A stretch of DNA of 14,363 nt from the NCBI GenBank assembly GCA_903921135.1, contig CAIXOY010000525.1:1-14363 (forward strand). Reading direction: 5' to 3'. Position 1 is the stretch's first letter, and each line of letters opens with the position of its first letter. This DNA is from an uncultured Gammaproteobacteria bacterium (GTDB lineage Bacteria > Pseudomonadota > Gammaproteobacteria > Pseudomonadales > UBA5518). Positions 6,612-13,806 of the stretch are shown piece by piece. The notes beneath the pieces were generated by a model. It saw only the letters and a program-made list of their open reading frames with translations. It was not told the DNA's origin and searched no databases. The translations under genes and the position numbers were made by a program.

Positions 6612-8102
6612 TCAGCTCTCCACCAGCGCGTAGCCGCCTTCCGGACGCGCGCGGAACTCCACGCGCCGGCGGATGCAGCGCGGTGTTTCCTCGGCCTCGT
6701 GACTCACGTAGAGCAGCGTGGTGCGCCCGCTCTCGCCGATCTGTTCGATCAGTGCGAGCACACGGCTGCGGTTGGGTCCGTCCAACCCGGAGCAGGGCTC
6801 GTCCAGGATCAGGATGGGCGGCGCCTTCACCATCGCCCGCGCGATCAGCACCAGACGTTGCGTACCGAAGGACAGCGCATCGAAACGCTGCCCCGCCTGG
6901 GCGCCAAGGCCCAGCGCTTGCAACCACCCCGACGCCGACGCGAACTCCGCGGGCGAGCAACTCTCGTAGAGCCCCAGCGTGTCGTGGAAGCCGCTCAGCA
7001 CCACGTCCTGCACGCGCGTGCGTTTGGGGTAGTCCAGATGCAGTGCGTTGCTCACGATGCCGAAGCGGCGTTTGAGCTCCCACACGGGTTCCCCGCTGCC
7101 GCGCAGCCGCCCGCAGACGCGCACCTGCTGACCGTAGGCGCGCGGGTTGTCGCCGCACACCAGCGCGAGCAGCGTCGACTTGCCGCAACCGTTCGGGCCG
7201 GCGAGGCACAGGTGCTCGCCGCGTGCCATCCTCAGGCTCACGCCGTCCAGCACGGTGTTCTCGCCGTAGTGCGCGTGCACATCAACGAGTTCGATCAGGG
7301 GGCCATCGGGGAGCGCTTGGGCGCTGGCGATGTCTGCCGGGATCGGCGGCAGGCTGATCGCATGGCCCATGGATGCCGTTTGTGAGAGCAAGCCGGTGAG
7401 TTCTGCTCGCGGGCCACGGGCGACGACGCGGCCCTCGTCCAGCACCAGAACATGCGTGATACCGGGGGGAATGTCCTCGGCCCGGCGCGTGAGCAACAGC
7501 ACCCGAGTACGACTCGCGAGCAAGCGCGCGAGCATCGCCTGCAGCAAGGCGCGCGAGCGTGCGTCCACGCCCTCGAACGGGGCGTCCAGTACGGCCACGG
7601 GGGGCGCCTGCAGCAGCAGGCGCGCCAGCAGCGTGCGGCGTCTCTCCCCGCTCGACAGGAAGCGCAGGCCGCGCCCCTGCAGATGTCCGAGGTTCAGTGC
7701 CGCCACTGCCTCGGCGATTGCAGCGGCGTCCTCGCTCACGGCGTGCAGCAGTCCGCCGGCCGTGGTGCCCTGGTCCACCGCCGTATCGAGGAACTCGCTG
7801 ATGTCGTGACGGGCGTCGTCCTCGCAGATCTGGCGCTCGGTCTCGAAGGAGATCTGCCCGATATCGCGCAGCGGATCGATATCGGGCCGCAGCCAGACGG
7901 TTCCCCCGGCGGGGTGCAGTGCTCCGGTGGCCAGCGCGGCGAGCGCGGTCTTGCCCGCGCCGTTCGCACCGAGCACCGCCCACTGCTCGCCCTCGTGTGC
8001 CTCCCAGTCGATGCCCCTGAAGAACAGGTGTCCGCCCAGGCGAAGCGTTGCCTGCTCCAGACGCAGCCACGCGGGGCCGGTGTGCAAAGTCGTGCCTGCC
8101 AT
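6612..8102 (-). CDS. modF: ModF-like tandem ABC ATPase (two nucleotide-binding domains)
   Basis: A 496-residue protein with two ABC ATPase domains and no membrane segments. NBD1 has Walker A GANGAGKT (45-52), signature LSSGE (150-154) and a Walker B LDAPFEG with Asp173 but Ala174 where the catalytic Glu is expected; its H-loop position reads LLTRRAED, without His. NBD2 is intact: Walker A GPNGCGKS (302-309), signature-like LSFGT (410-414), Walker B ILILDEP with Glu435, and switch His468. The stretch RGSGEPVWELKRRFGIVSNALHLDY is strongly reminiscent of Escherichia coli ModF, a poorly understood ATPase encoded near the molybdate transporter. No modABC or other transporter genes are in this window, so a molybdate role is not supported by context. 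It is transcribed away from the Nudix gene (84-bp gap). The start at 8102 has only GGGA about 9 nt upstream as a possible ribosome site. Confidence 0.82.
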   Translation of the reverse strand: MAGTTLHTGPAWLRLEQATLRLGGHLFFRGIDWEAHEGEQWAVLGANGAGKTALAALATGALHPAGGTVWLRPDIDPLRDIGQISFETERQICEDDARHDISEFLDTAVDQGTTAGGLLHAVSEDAAAIAEAVAALNLGHLQGRGLRFLSSGERRRTLLARLLLQAPPVAVLDAPFEGVDARSRALLQAMLARLLASRTRVLLLTRRAEDIPPGITHVLVLDEGRVVARGPRAELTGLLSQTASMGHAISLPPIPADIASAQALPDGPLIELVDVHAHYGENTVLDGVSLRMARGEHLCLAGPNGCGKSTLLALVCGDNPRAYGQQVRVCGRLRGSGEPVWELKRRFGIVSNALHLDYPKRTRVQDVVLSGFHDTLGLYESCSPAEFASASGWLQALGLGAQAGQRFDALSFGTQRLVLIARAMVKAPPILILDEPCSGLDGPNRSRVLALIEQIGESGRTTLLYVSHEAEETPRCIRRRVEFRARPEGGYALVES

Positions 8103-8186
8103 GCATGAAAATCCCGGACCGATTGGGTATTGTCGCCCGGCGAGCCACTCGCGGTCCAAGCGCGGCAGAGCACAACCGGACACCCC

Positions 8187-8801
8187 ATGCCCCATTCCGC
8201 CATCACAGAGCGGCAGTCTCTGCGGGATCTCGATCTTGCATCGCAACTGCTCGATGCCCACCGCCCGCGGCGCAAACTCATGCGCCGCGTCTGGGCGCGC
8301 TCCGCGGTGGCCCTGTTCCTGCACCAGTGCCCGCAAGAAGGTCTGTCGGTGCTGATGATCCGGCGCGCCGATCGCGAGGGGGATCCGTGGTCGGGGCACA
8401 TGGCTTTCCCTGGCGGGCGCAAGGACAAGGCAGACCGCAACACGCTGGCCACGGCCTTGCGCGAAACCGAAGAAGAGGTCGGCCTGCAGGCCGAGGGCGT
8501 TGCCCGTTTGCTCGGTCGGCTCTCGGATGTTGCCGCGCACGGTCGCCTGCGCCACGGGCCGATGGTGGTCACGCCCTATGTGTTCGGCCTGCCGGAGCGC
8601 TTTCCCCTTCAGGCAAACCACGAGGTCGCTGAAACCGTATGGATTCCGCTCGCGTTCCTCGCCGACCGTGCCAACCGCGAAAGAATGCGCTGGGCACCGA
8701 ACGGCGTGCCGCTCGAACTGCCCTGCTACCTCTTCGGCGGGCGACGCATCTGGGGGCTTTCGCTGATGATGCTGGACGAACTCCTCGAGGTGCTGTCGTG
8801 A
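8187..8801 (+). CDS. Nudix hydrolase, CoA pyrophosphatase-like
   Basis: A 204-residue cytoplasmic Nudix protein. The sequence IRRADREGDPWSGHMAFPGG (59-77 region) is followed by the Nudix helix RETEEEVGL (92-100), in which Glu93, Glu96 and Glu97 would bind Mg2+. As in CoA-cleaving Nudix enzymes, the Glu of the classical G-x5-E is not present in that position. The FPGG context resembles the NudL/CoA diphosphatase group, which would split coenzyme A into 3',5'-ADP and phosphopantetheine. Substrate assignment is by resemblance only. I prefer the ATG at 8187. A TTG at 8130 would add 19 residues of no obvious character. The ribosome site is weak (CGGA). The Lon-domain gene follows after 24 bp in the same direction, probably in one transcript. 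Confidence 0.8.
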   Translation: MPHSAITERQSLRDLDLASQLLDAHRPRRKLMRRVWARSAVALFLHQCPQEGLSVLMIRRADREGDPWSGHMAFPGGRKDKADRNTLATALRETEEEVGLQAEGVARLLGRLSDVAAHGRLRHGPMVVTPYVFGLPERFPLQANHEVAETVWIPLAFLADRANRERMRWAPNGVPLELPCYLFGGRRIWGLSLMMLDELLEVLS

Positions 8802-8811
8802 TAGCTGTTCC

Positions 8812-8825
8812 GCCGGTCTACCGGC
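8812..8825 (+). promoter_or_regulatory. Perfect 5-bp inverted repeat abutting the start codon at 8826
   Basis: GCCGG-TCTA-CCGGC runs directly into the ATG at 8826, in the place where a Shine-Dalgarno would be expected. In RNA it would form a short GC stem with a 4-nt loop. It may act on translation initiation or be chance in GC-rich DNA. Confidence 0.3.
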
Positions 8826-9425
8826 ATGGATGAAATCGCACTGTTCCCGCTGCGAGCGGTGTTGCTGCCCGGCGGCCGCATCCCGCTGCAGATCTTCGAG
8901 CCGCGCTATCTCGACATGGTCACCCGCTGCATGAAGGGCGAGATCGCCTTCGGCATCGTGCGCATCACCGACGGCCACGAGGTGATTCTGGCGCAAGGCA
9001 CGCGGCCGCCCGCCATCTCCGAGATCGGTACGCTGGCCGGTATCGTCGATTGGGATGGCCTGCCCGCGGGCCGCTTGCGCATCACGGTGGAAGGCGGCCG
9101 GCGGTTCCGCGTGGGCGCCTGTCGTGAGCAAGCCGATCACCTGCTGCTCGCCGAAGTGGAGTGGCTTGCCGATGCCGAGCCTCATCCGGTGGACGCGGGA
9201 TATGCGCATCTCGCAGAGATAATGGCGGGGCTGGCCGAGCACCCGGCGCTCGCGCGGCTCGGTGTGCAGCCCCACCCGCGCGATGCCGCGGAGCTTGCCT
9301 ACCAGTTGGCGCAGTATCTGCCGCTCGACGAGAGCGACCGCTACGCGGTGCTTGCGGGGAGCGAACCCATGGAGGGGCTCGCATTTCTGGATCGTATCGT
9401 GAAGGAACTCGGCGGCGGGCCTTGA
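8826..9425 (+). CDS. Stand-alone Lon substrate-binding (N-terminal) domain protein
   Basis: A 199-residue protein that corresponds to the N-terminal LON domain alone, without the AAA+ and protease parts of Lon. It starts with the diagnostic FPLRAVLLPGGRIPLQIFEPRYLDMV pattern (residues 7-32), then FGIVRI and a region like GTLAGIVDWDGLPAGRLRITVEGGRRFRV (beta-rich part). A helical half (about 115-195) follows. Such small proteins are widespread in proteobacteria; their function is not firmly known, and protein-quality or substrate-binding roles are proposed by homology. It is probably co-transcribed with the upstream Nudix gene. No Shine-Dalgarno is visible; an inverted repeat touches the ATG. 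It is convergent with the amidase gene across 53 bp, where I see no clear terminator. Confidence 0.88.
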   Translation: MDEIALFPLRAVLLPGGRIPLQIFEPRYLDMVTRCMKGEIAFGIVRITDGHEVILAQGTRPPAISEIGTLAGIVDWDGLPAGRLRITVEGGRRFRVGACREQADHLLLAEVEWLADAEPHPVDAGYAHLAEIMAGLAEHPALARLGVQPHPRDAAELAYQLAQYLPLDESDRYAVLAGSEPMEGLAFLDRIVKELGGGP

Positions 9426-9478
9426 GCCGCGCCGCAATGCCTCCATCTGCCGCGGTTGTGTCTTGCACCGACCGGCAA

Positions 9479-11059
9479 CTAGCCGATCACGGGCGCCTTG
9501 CGCGCCTGCAGCACGCGCTCGAGCGCGAACGCCGCGCACAGCAACGCGCTCTCTTCGAAGCGCCGCGCCACCAGCGTCACGCCGATGGGCAGGCCGTGGA
9601 TCGTACCCGCCGGCAGTGTGATGCTCGGATACCCTGCCGCCGCCGCGGCCGAGGCGATCTGCGGCCAGCCACCATCGGGGCGCTCGCCCCACACCGTGTC
9701 GATCAGTTCCGCAGGGCCGTTCGAGAGCGCGAGCAGCAGGCTCGCCCGCGTCTGCGTGAAGAGTGTTGCCAGCCCGTCGGTATCCGCGCCGAGCGATACC
9801 GCGTCCACCGCCTTGCGATAGGCCGGGTCGTCGAGGCCGCCTTTGGTCTCTGCGAGTTCGAAGATTTCCTGGCCGAAGAGCCTGAGTTCCTCGGCGGGGT
9901 GCGCACGGTTGAAGTCGATCAGGGAGGCGAGCGTGCGAGTGGGGACCCGTGCGGGGTCCAGCCCGGCGAGGTAGCTCCCGATCGCTGCCTTGAACTCGAA
10001 GAGCATGGCCTCGTATTCGGCGTCCCCGAAGACGGCGAAACCGGCGGGTGCGTCCGTATCGACCAAAACCGCACCTTCCTGCAGCAGCGCAGCGCGTACG
10101 TCCTGGTGCACATCCGCCGCACCCCTGTGCGATGAGGCTGCGGGCGCCAGCACGCCGATGCGCAGCCCGCGCAGGCGCATGGCCTCCAGTTCGGCGAGCC
10201 CCGGTGCCGCTGCCTTGCCCGGCTCATGCATCGCGGCAAAGAGCAGCGCGGCATCCGCCACCGAGCGCGCCATGGGGCCAGCCGTATCCTGCCGCGGCGT
10301 GATGGGCACGATACCCTTGCCGCTCACCGTGCCCACCGTGGGTTTCAGGCCTACAAGCCCGTTTACCGAGGCGGGCGAGAGTATCGAGCCGTCGGTCTCC
10401 GTTCCGATGGCGGCTGCACAGAAACTCGCTGCGGCCGCCACGGCAGAACCCGCGCTCGAGCCCGAAGGGTTGCGCAGGCGGTCATAGGCATTGCGCGTCT
10501 GGCCGCCCACTGCGCTCCAGCCGCTGATGGAATGATCGCCGCGGAAATTCGCCCATTCGCTGAGGTTCGCCTTGCCCAGCACGACCGCGCCGGCCGCGCG
10601 CAGGCGTGCCACCAGGGGGGCGTCCGACGGGTGAAAAGACTGCGCGAGGGCCAGTGAACCCGCGGTGGTCGGAAGCGGATCCAGTGTCTCGATGTTGTCC
10701 TTGATCAGCAGCGGAATGCCGTGCAGCGGGCCGCGTATCTTTCCGGCCTTGCGCTCCTGGTCCAGCGTGCGTGCGGCATCCAGCGCAGCCGGGTTGATCG
10801 CCAGCACCGAGCGATACTGCGGCCCGGCGTGGTCGAAACGGGCGATGCGATCGAAGTAGGCCGCCACCAGCGCGGCGGAGTTCACCTCACCACGCGTCAT
10901 CGCGCGCTGCAACAAGACGAGCGAACGCTCCACCGGATCGAAGTCGCTGGCCGCGCGGCGTTCCGTGGCGCTCGCGGATGCCGCGCGGATGTCCGTCGCC
11001 CGGAGGCCGAGCGACAGCACGCCTGCCCGGATCAGGAACTGTCGCCGCTGCAGTGTCAT
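9479..11059 (-). CDS. Amidase-signature family hydrolase with Tat-type signal peptide
   Basis: A 526-residue amidase-signature enzyme, hydrolysing a carboxamide by a Ser-cisSer-Lys triad. Predicted residues are Lys120 (PLLIKDN), cis-Ser201 (NPSGSSAGS) and nucleophile Ser225 (GTETDGSI). The N-terminus MTLQRRQFLIRAGVLSLGL resembles a twin-arginine signal (Arg5-Arg6, then a hydrophobic stretch). This suggests export of the folded enzyme to the periplasm, unlike GatA of the tRNA-dependent amidotransferase. No gatB or gatC is nearby, and the substrate cannot be told from sequence. Resemblance to exported amidases annotated in proteobacteria and plants is strong. It is the third gene of a probable operon: its ATG follows the apt stop by 36 bp, with GGGGAG about 6 nt upstream of the start. 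Confidence 0.88.
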   Translation of the reverse strand: MTLQRRQFLIRAGVLSLGLRATDIRAASASATERRAASDFDPVERSLVLLQRAMTRGEVNSAALVAAYFDRIARFDHAGPQYRSVLAINPAALDAARTLDQERKAGKIRGPLHGIPLLIKDNIETLDPLPTTAGSLALAQSFHPSDAPLVARLRAAGAVVLGKANLSEWANFRGDHSISGWSAVGGQTRNAYDRLRNPSGSSAGSAVAAAASFCAAAIGTETDGSILSPASVNGLVGLKPTVGTVSGKGIVPITPRQDTAGPMARSVADAALLFAAMHEPGKAAAPGLAELEAMRLRGLRIGVLAPAASSHRGAADVHQDVRAALLQEGAVLVDTDAPAGFAVFGDAEYEAMLFEFKAAIGSYLAGLDPARVPTRTLASLIDFNRAHPAEELRLFGQEIFELAETKGGLDDPAYRKAVDAVSLGADTDGLATLFTQTRASLLLALSNGPAELIDTVWGERPDGGWPQIASAAAAAGYPSITLPAGTIHGLPIGVTLVARRFEESALLCAAFALERVLQARKAPVIG

Positions 11060-11095
11060 GTGTTCTCCCCTGTCTTTCTGTGTTTCCCGCGGAGC

Positions 11096-11623
11096 TCAAT
11101 GCCCGCTGAACTCGGTGAGCCAGAACGTCGGTATGCCGTGGGCCTCCAGCCGTTGCGTTCCGCCCAGATCGGGCAGGTTGATGGCTGCGGCGCAGGCGAC
11201 GATGTGTCCTCCCAGGTCGCGCACCAGCCCGGCTGCCGCTTCTGCGGTGCCACCCGTCGCGATCAGGTCGTCCACCAGCAGCACCCGCTCGCCCGGGCTG
11301 ATGGCGTCCGTATGGATTTCGAGCCTGTCCATGCCGTACTCCAGCGCGTAATCGCGACCGATCACGCCGGCCGGCAGCTTGCCGCGCTTGCGGATGGGCA
11401 CGAAGCCGGCACCGAGTGCCCACGCGAGCGGTGCTCCGAGGATGAATCCACGTGCCTCGACGGCGGCCACCTTGTCGATGGGCTGATCGCGGTAGCGTTC
11501 CACCAGCGAGCCGATCATCACGCCGAAGCCCTCTGCGTCCTGCAGCAATGTGGTGATGTCGCGAAACATGATCCCCTCGCGCGGATAGTGGGGGATGGTG
11601 CGTATCCGTGATGCGATGCTCAT
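11096..11623 (-). CDS. apt: Adenine phosphoribosyltransferase
   Basis: A 175-residue enzyme, the usual Apt length, converting adenine plus PRPP to AMP plus pyrophosphate in the cytoplasm. The start IRTIPHYPREGIMFRDITTLL is the typical Apt N-terminus. AAVEARGFILGAPLAWALG and RKRGKLP follow, and the PRPP-binding loop is VLLVDDLIATGGTA (residues 114-127), with the acidic pair Asp118-Asp119. A strong AGGAA lies 7 nt before the ATG. The Shine-Dalgarno and the TGA of the upstream alpha/beta hydrolase overlap (TGAGGAA), and the genes are 9 bp apart, so coupled translation is likely. No own promoter is apparent. Confidence 0.95.
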   Translation of the reverse strand: MSIASRIRTIPHYPREGIMFRDITTLLQDAEGFGVMIGSLVERYRDQPIDKVAAVEARGFILGAPLAWALGAGFVPIRKRGKLPAGVIGRDYALEYGMDRLEIHTDAISPGERVLLVDDLIATGGTAEAAAGLVRDLGGHIVACAAAINLPDLGGTQRLEAHGIPTFWLTEFSGH

Positions 11624-11632
11624 GCATGTTCC

Positions 11633-12376
11633 TCAGTGATCCGGCCAGAGTCCGAGCAGCCAGTTCCGCAACAACCGGAACGAGAGCTTGCCCATGGCGG
11701 GAATCTCGTAGAGCGTGTGGGTGGCCTCCTCCAGCAGGTGGTAATCGAGGCGGGCCGGTTCTGCAGCAGCCACGAAATTGCGGATCGTCTGCAGCGGGAT
11801 CGATTCGTCTCGTCCGGCTGCAATGATCTGCACGGGCCCAATGAAGTCCCGCAGGGCGGCGAGGGCGCGGTTCTCTGCCGGGCTGCGCGGCGCGGATCGC
11901 CACGCACGCGAGGCGCCGCTTTCGATGTACTGCCCTACCGGGGGAGCGGCGAAGATCCCGTCGGGGTAGTTGGCAGGTACGCGCAGGCTGAGCGCCGACA
12001 CCGGGCGCTCCCTGGAGAGAAGTATCGAGAGATACCCCCCCAGACTGCAGCCGCACACGGCGATCGGGCTGCCGCTGTCATCGGCGTCAGTCAGCCAGTC
12101 AAAGGCGGCGCGGGTCTGTGCGAGGAAATCCTCCAGAGTGAAGTCATGCAGCTGCCCATCGCTCAATCCGTGGCCGCCCAGATCGAAGCTGAGGCACAGG
12201 AAACCATCGCGTGCGAGCACCCGCGCGAGGCGTACATCGTTCGCGTCCTGCGCGCCGGTCCAGCCGTGCACGAAGAGCACGCGTGCACGCGGCGGTGTTA
12301 TGCGTTCCGGCGGGCGGAACAGGCGCAACGCCACGCGGCGCCCCTCGCATTCGAGGTACTTGACTGGCGGCATCAT
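11633..12376 (-). CDS. Alpha/beta-fold serine hydrolase
   Basis: A 247-residue cytoplasmic hydrolase without a signal peptide. The oxyanion region is VLFVHGWTGA (33-42), and FDLGGHGLSDG is typical of the hydrolase-4/lysophospholipase-like group. The nucleophile elbow is CGCSLGG (Ser111), the acid is probably Asp190 (AAGRDESIP) and the base His220 (EEATHTLYE). Ester or thioester substrate is unknown. I chose ATG 12376 (second ATG at 12373) because the upstream in-frame extension to 12502 is Pro/Arg-rich and does not look like protein; GGGAG lies about 10 nt upstream. The alternative start at 12502 does have GGAG 4 nt away and cannot be dismissed. The codons after the catalytic Ser contain a run of seven G. 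First gene of a probable operon with apt and the amidase. Confidence 0.82.
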   Translation of the reverse strand: MMPPVKYLECEGRRVALRLFRPPERITPPRARVLFVHGWTGAQDANDVRLARVLARDGFLCLSFDLGGHGLSDGQLHDFTLEDFLAQTRAAFDWLTDADDSGSPIAVCGCSLGGYLSILLSRERPVSALSLRVPANYPDGIFAAPPVGQYIESGASRAWRSAPRSPAENRALAALRDFIGPVQIIAAGRDESIPLQTIRNFVAAAEPARLDYHLLEEATHTLYEIPAMGKLSFRLLRNWLLGLWPDH

Positions 12377-12500
12377 CCGCGGTGTTCTCCCGTCGTGACA
12401 GGGTGGTTGCTGCCGACGCGGGCCGTGCGGCGCGCGCCGCGCAGGATCAGCGGGCGTTTCATCCACTTGAAGCAGGGGCTGGCCCGGGTCAGGGCGGGGC

Positions 12501-12506
12501 ATTATT
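12501..12506 (-). promoter_or_regulatory. Candidate -10 box for the hydrolase-apt-amidase operon
   Basis: Minus-strand AATAAT lies in the AT-richest spot of the 228-bp intergenic region, about 125 nt before the hydrolase start. The -35 region at 17 bp (GAGCGC) is poor, so support is weak. The same bases could instead be the GGAG-preceded ATG at 12502. Confidence 0.22.
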
Positions 12507-12554
12507 CTCCGGCAATTCGGTTGGCGCTCGGGCGCAAACCCTTACTCCGGCCCA

Positions 12555-12575
12555 CATGCGCCACTGATGCGCGTG
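12555..12575 (+). promoter_or_regulatory. Possible leader hairpin upstream of the CDP-alcohol phosphotransferase
   Basis: CATGCGC, a 7-nt loop and GCGCGTG can pair over 7 bp with one G-U pair. It ends 29 nt before the ATG at 12605. There is no T-run, so it is not an intrinsic terminator. A regulatory role is speculative. Confidence 0.2.
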
Positions 12576-12604
12576 ACAACCTGAACTCTATCGGAATCCC
12601 AGAC

Positions 12605-13783
12605 ATGACCGTAGCTGTCCGTATCGTTGGCGAATCGTCGGTCACGCTCTGGGGGCTCGGCGCTGCAGAACGCCTGCGCCGCCAGCTTGCATCGCTGGGC
12701 ATGGACCTCAGTGCCAGCGGTGAGTCCGTACTGCTGCTTCGGGCGGAGTATCTCTTCGAGACCCGCACCATTTCCTCGCTCCTCGCGCGGCCTGGCACGG
12801 TGCTTCGCTGTGCCCGCGACGGCGGCCGTGCAGCCGCCTTTGTGGATGCGGGTGATGCCGGGCCGGTCAGTGCAGCCCTTCTCGAGGCGGACCTTGCGCT
12901 GCCGGCGCACCTGCGCGAGATCTCGTCTACGGAACTCGCCAGTTTCGACGTGAAACTGCGCCGCGCGGAGCCCCCGCTCCTCGAACCCCTGACGCAGGCC
13001 CGGCAAGGGGCGCTGGAGGACCAGCTCTATGGCAACGCCTACAAAGGCATCACCGACCTGGTAACGAAGTGGATGTGGCCGCGACCCGCCAAGCGCATCG
13101 TGCGGTGGTGTGCGGCCTCCGGCATCACGCCGAATGCCGTCACCACGGTGAGCTTCCTGCTGACGTGCGCTGCGGCATGGCTGTTCGTGCAGGGTCACTT
13201 CGCGAGCGGGCTGGCCGCCGGGTGGCTCATGACGCTGCTCGACACCGTGGACGGAAAGCTCGCCCGGGTGACGGTGCAGTCGAGCCGCGCCGGGCATTAC
13301 TTCGACCACGGCATCGATCTGCTGCACCCGCCTGTCTGGTACATCTGCTGGGGCGAGGCTTTCGCTGAACTGGATTTGCTCGGCCTGCTGAGCGCGGCCG
13401 AGATCTACCCGCTCATCCTCGCGGGATACATCGGGGGCAGGGTAGTCGAGGGAGCGTTCCACCTGCTTGCCGATTGCTCGGTGTTCAGCTGGCGCCCCTT
13501 CGATGCATGGTTCCGCCTGGTCACGGCGCGGCGCAACCCTTGCCTCATCCTGCTCACTGTAGCGCTGCTCGCAGGACAGCCCGAGTGGGGGCTTTATGCC
13601 GTCATGCTATGGACCGGCCTGACGACAGCGGTGTTGGGTTTACGACTGCTTCAGGCGGGCGTGCTGCGGGCCCTTGGCGGCAAGAAGCTCCGCTCGTGGA
13701 TGAGCGAGCCCGACGCAGCATCGCGCCATGCGTTCAGCTACCGCACGTTCTCCAGCACGCTGGGAGCGTATGCCCCGGGTTGA
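12605..13783 (+). CDS. CDP-alcohol phosphotransferase with an N-terminal, probably degenerate nucleotidyltransferase-like domain
   Basis: A 392-residue protein. The C-terminal part (about 140-355) is a membrane-embedded CDP-alcohol phosphotransferase, with the complete motif D213-x-x-D216-G217-x-x-A220-R221 then G230-x3-D234-x3-D238 and about five or six helices. Such enzymes transfer a phospho-alcohol from a CDP-linked donor to an alcohol acceptor to make phospholipid-like products. Residues 1-120 form a soluble domain (VTLWGLGAAERLRRQLASLG; VLLLRAEYLFETRTISSLL). It recalls the middle of GT-A nucleotidyltransferases but lacks the GxGxR nucleotide loop. Known bifunctional enzymes (inositol-phosphate cytidylyltransferase/DIPP synthase) have a related two-domain order, so this may be a relative with an inactive first domain. 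Donor and acceptor are unknown. The start at 12605 is chosen because the long in-frame upstream reading runs antisense to other genes. It is divergent from the hydrolase operon and convergent with an acyltransferase. Confidence 0.82.
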   Translation: MTVAVRIVGESSVTLWGLGAAERLRRQLASLGMDLSASGESVLLLRAEYLFETRTISSLLARPGTVLRCARDGGRAAAFVDAGDAGPVSAALLEADLALPAHLREISSTELASFDVKLRRAEPPLLEPLTQARQGALEDQLYGNAYKGITDLVTKWMWPRPAKRIVRWCAASGITPNAVTTVSFLLTCAAAWLFVQGHFASGLAAGWLMTLLDTVDGKLARVTVQSSRAGHYFDHGIDLLHPPVWYICWGEAFAELDLLGLLSAAEIYPLILAGYIGGRVVEGAFHLLADCSVFSWRPFDAWFRLVTARRNPCLILLTVALLAGQPEWGLYAVMLWTGLTTAVLGLRLLQAGVLRALGGKKLRSWMSEPDAASRHAFSYRTFSSTLGAYAPG

Positions 13784-13806
13784 GCGGCGCGGGCCCACTG
13801 GGAGGT

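Noticed and set aside
8130..8186. TTG start at 8130 for the Nudix gene.
   Set aside because: It adds 19 residues without domain character. The ATG at 8187 gives a normal-length protein.
9426..9478. Intrinsic terminator between the Lon-domain gene and the amidase.
   Set aside because: I found no GC stem of adequate length followed by a T-run on either strand.
8103..9692. A long in-frame upstream extension of the ModF-like gene on the minus strand.
   Set aside because: It runs antisense through the Nudix and Lon-domain genes. The true N-terminus fits ABC homologues at 8102.
9479..11059. GatA subunit of the Glu-tRNA(Gln) amidotransferase.
   Set aside because: The Tat-type signal peptide and the absence of gatB and gatC argue for an exported, stand-alone amidase.
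11636..12604. A long in-frame extension upstream of the CDP-alcohol phosphotransferase.
   Set aside because: It lies antisense to the alpha/beta hydrolase, whose catalytic triad is intact. The extension has no recognisable domain.
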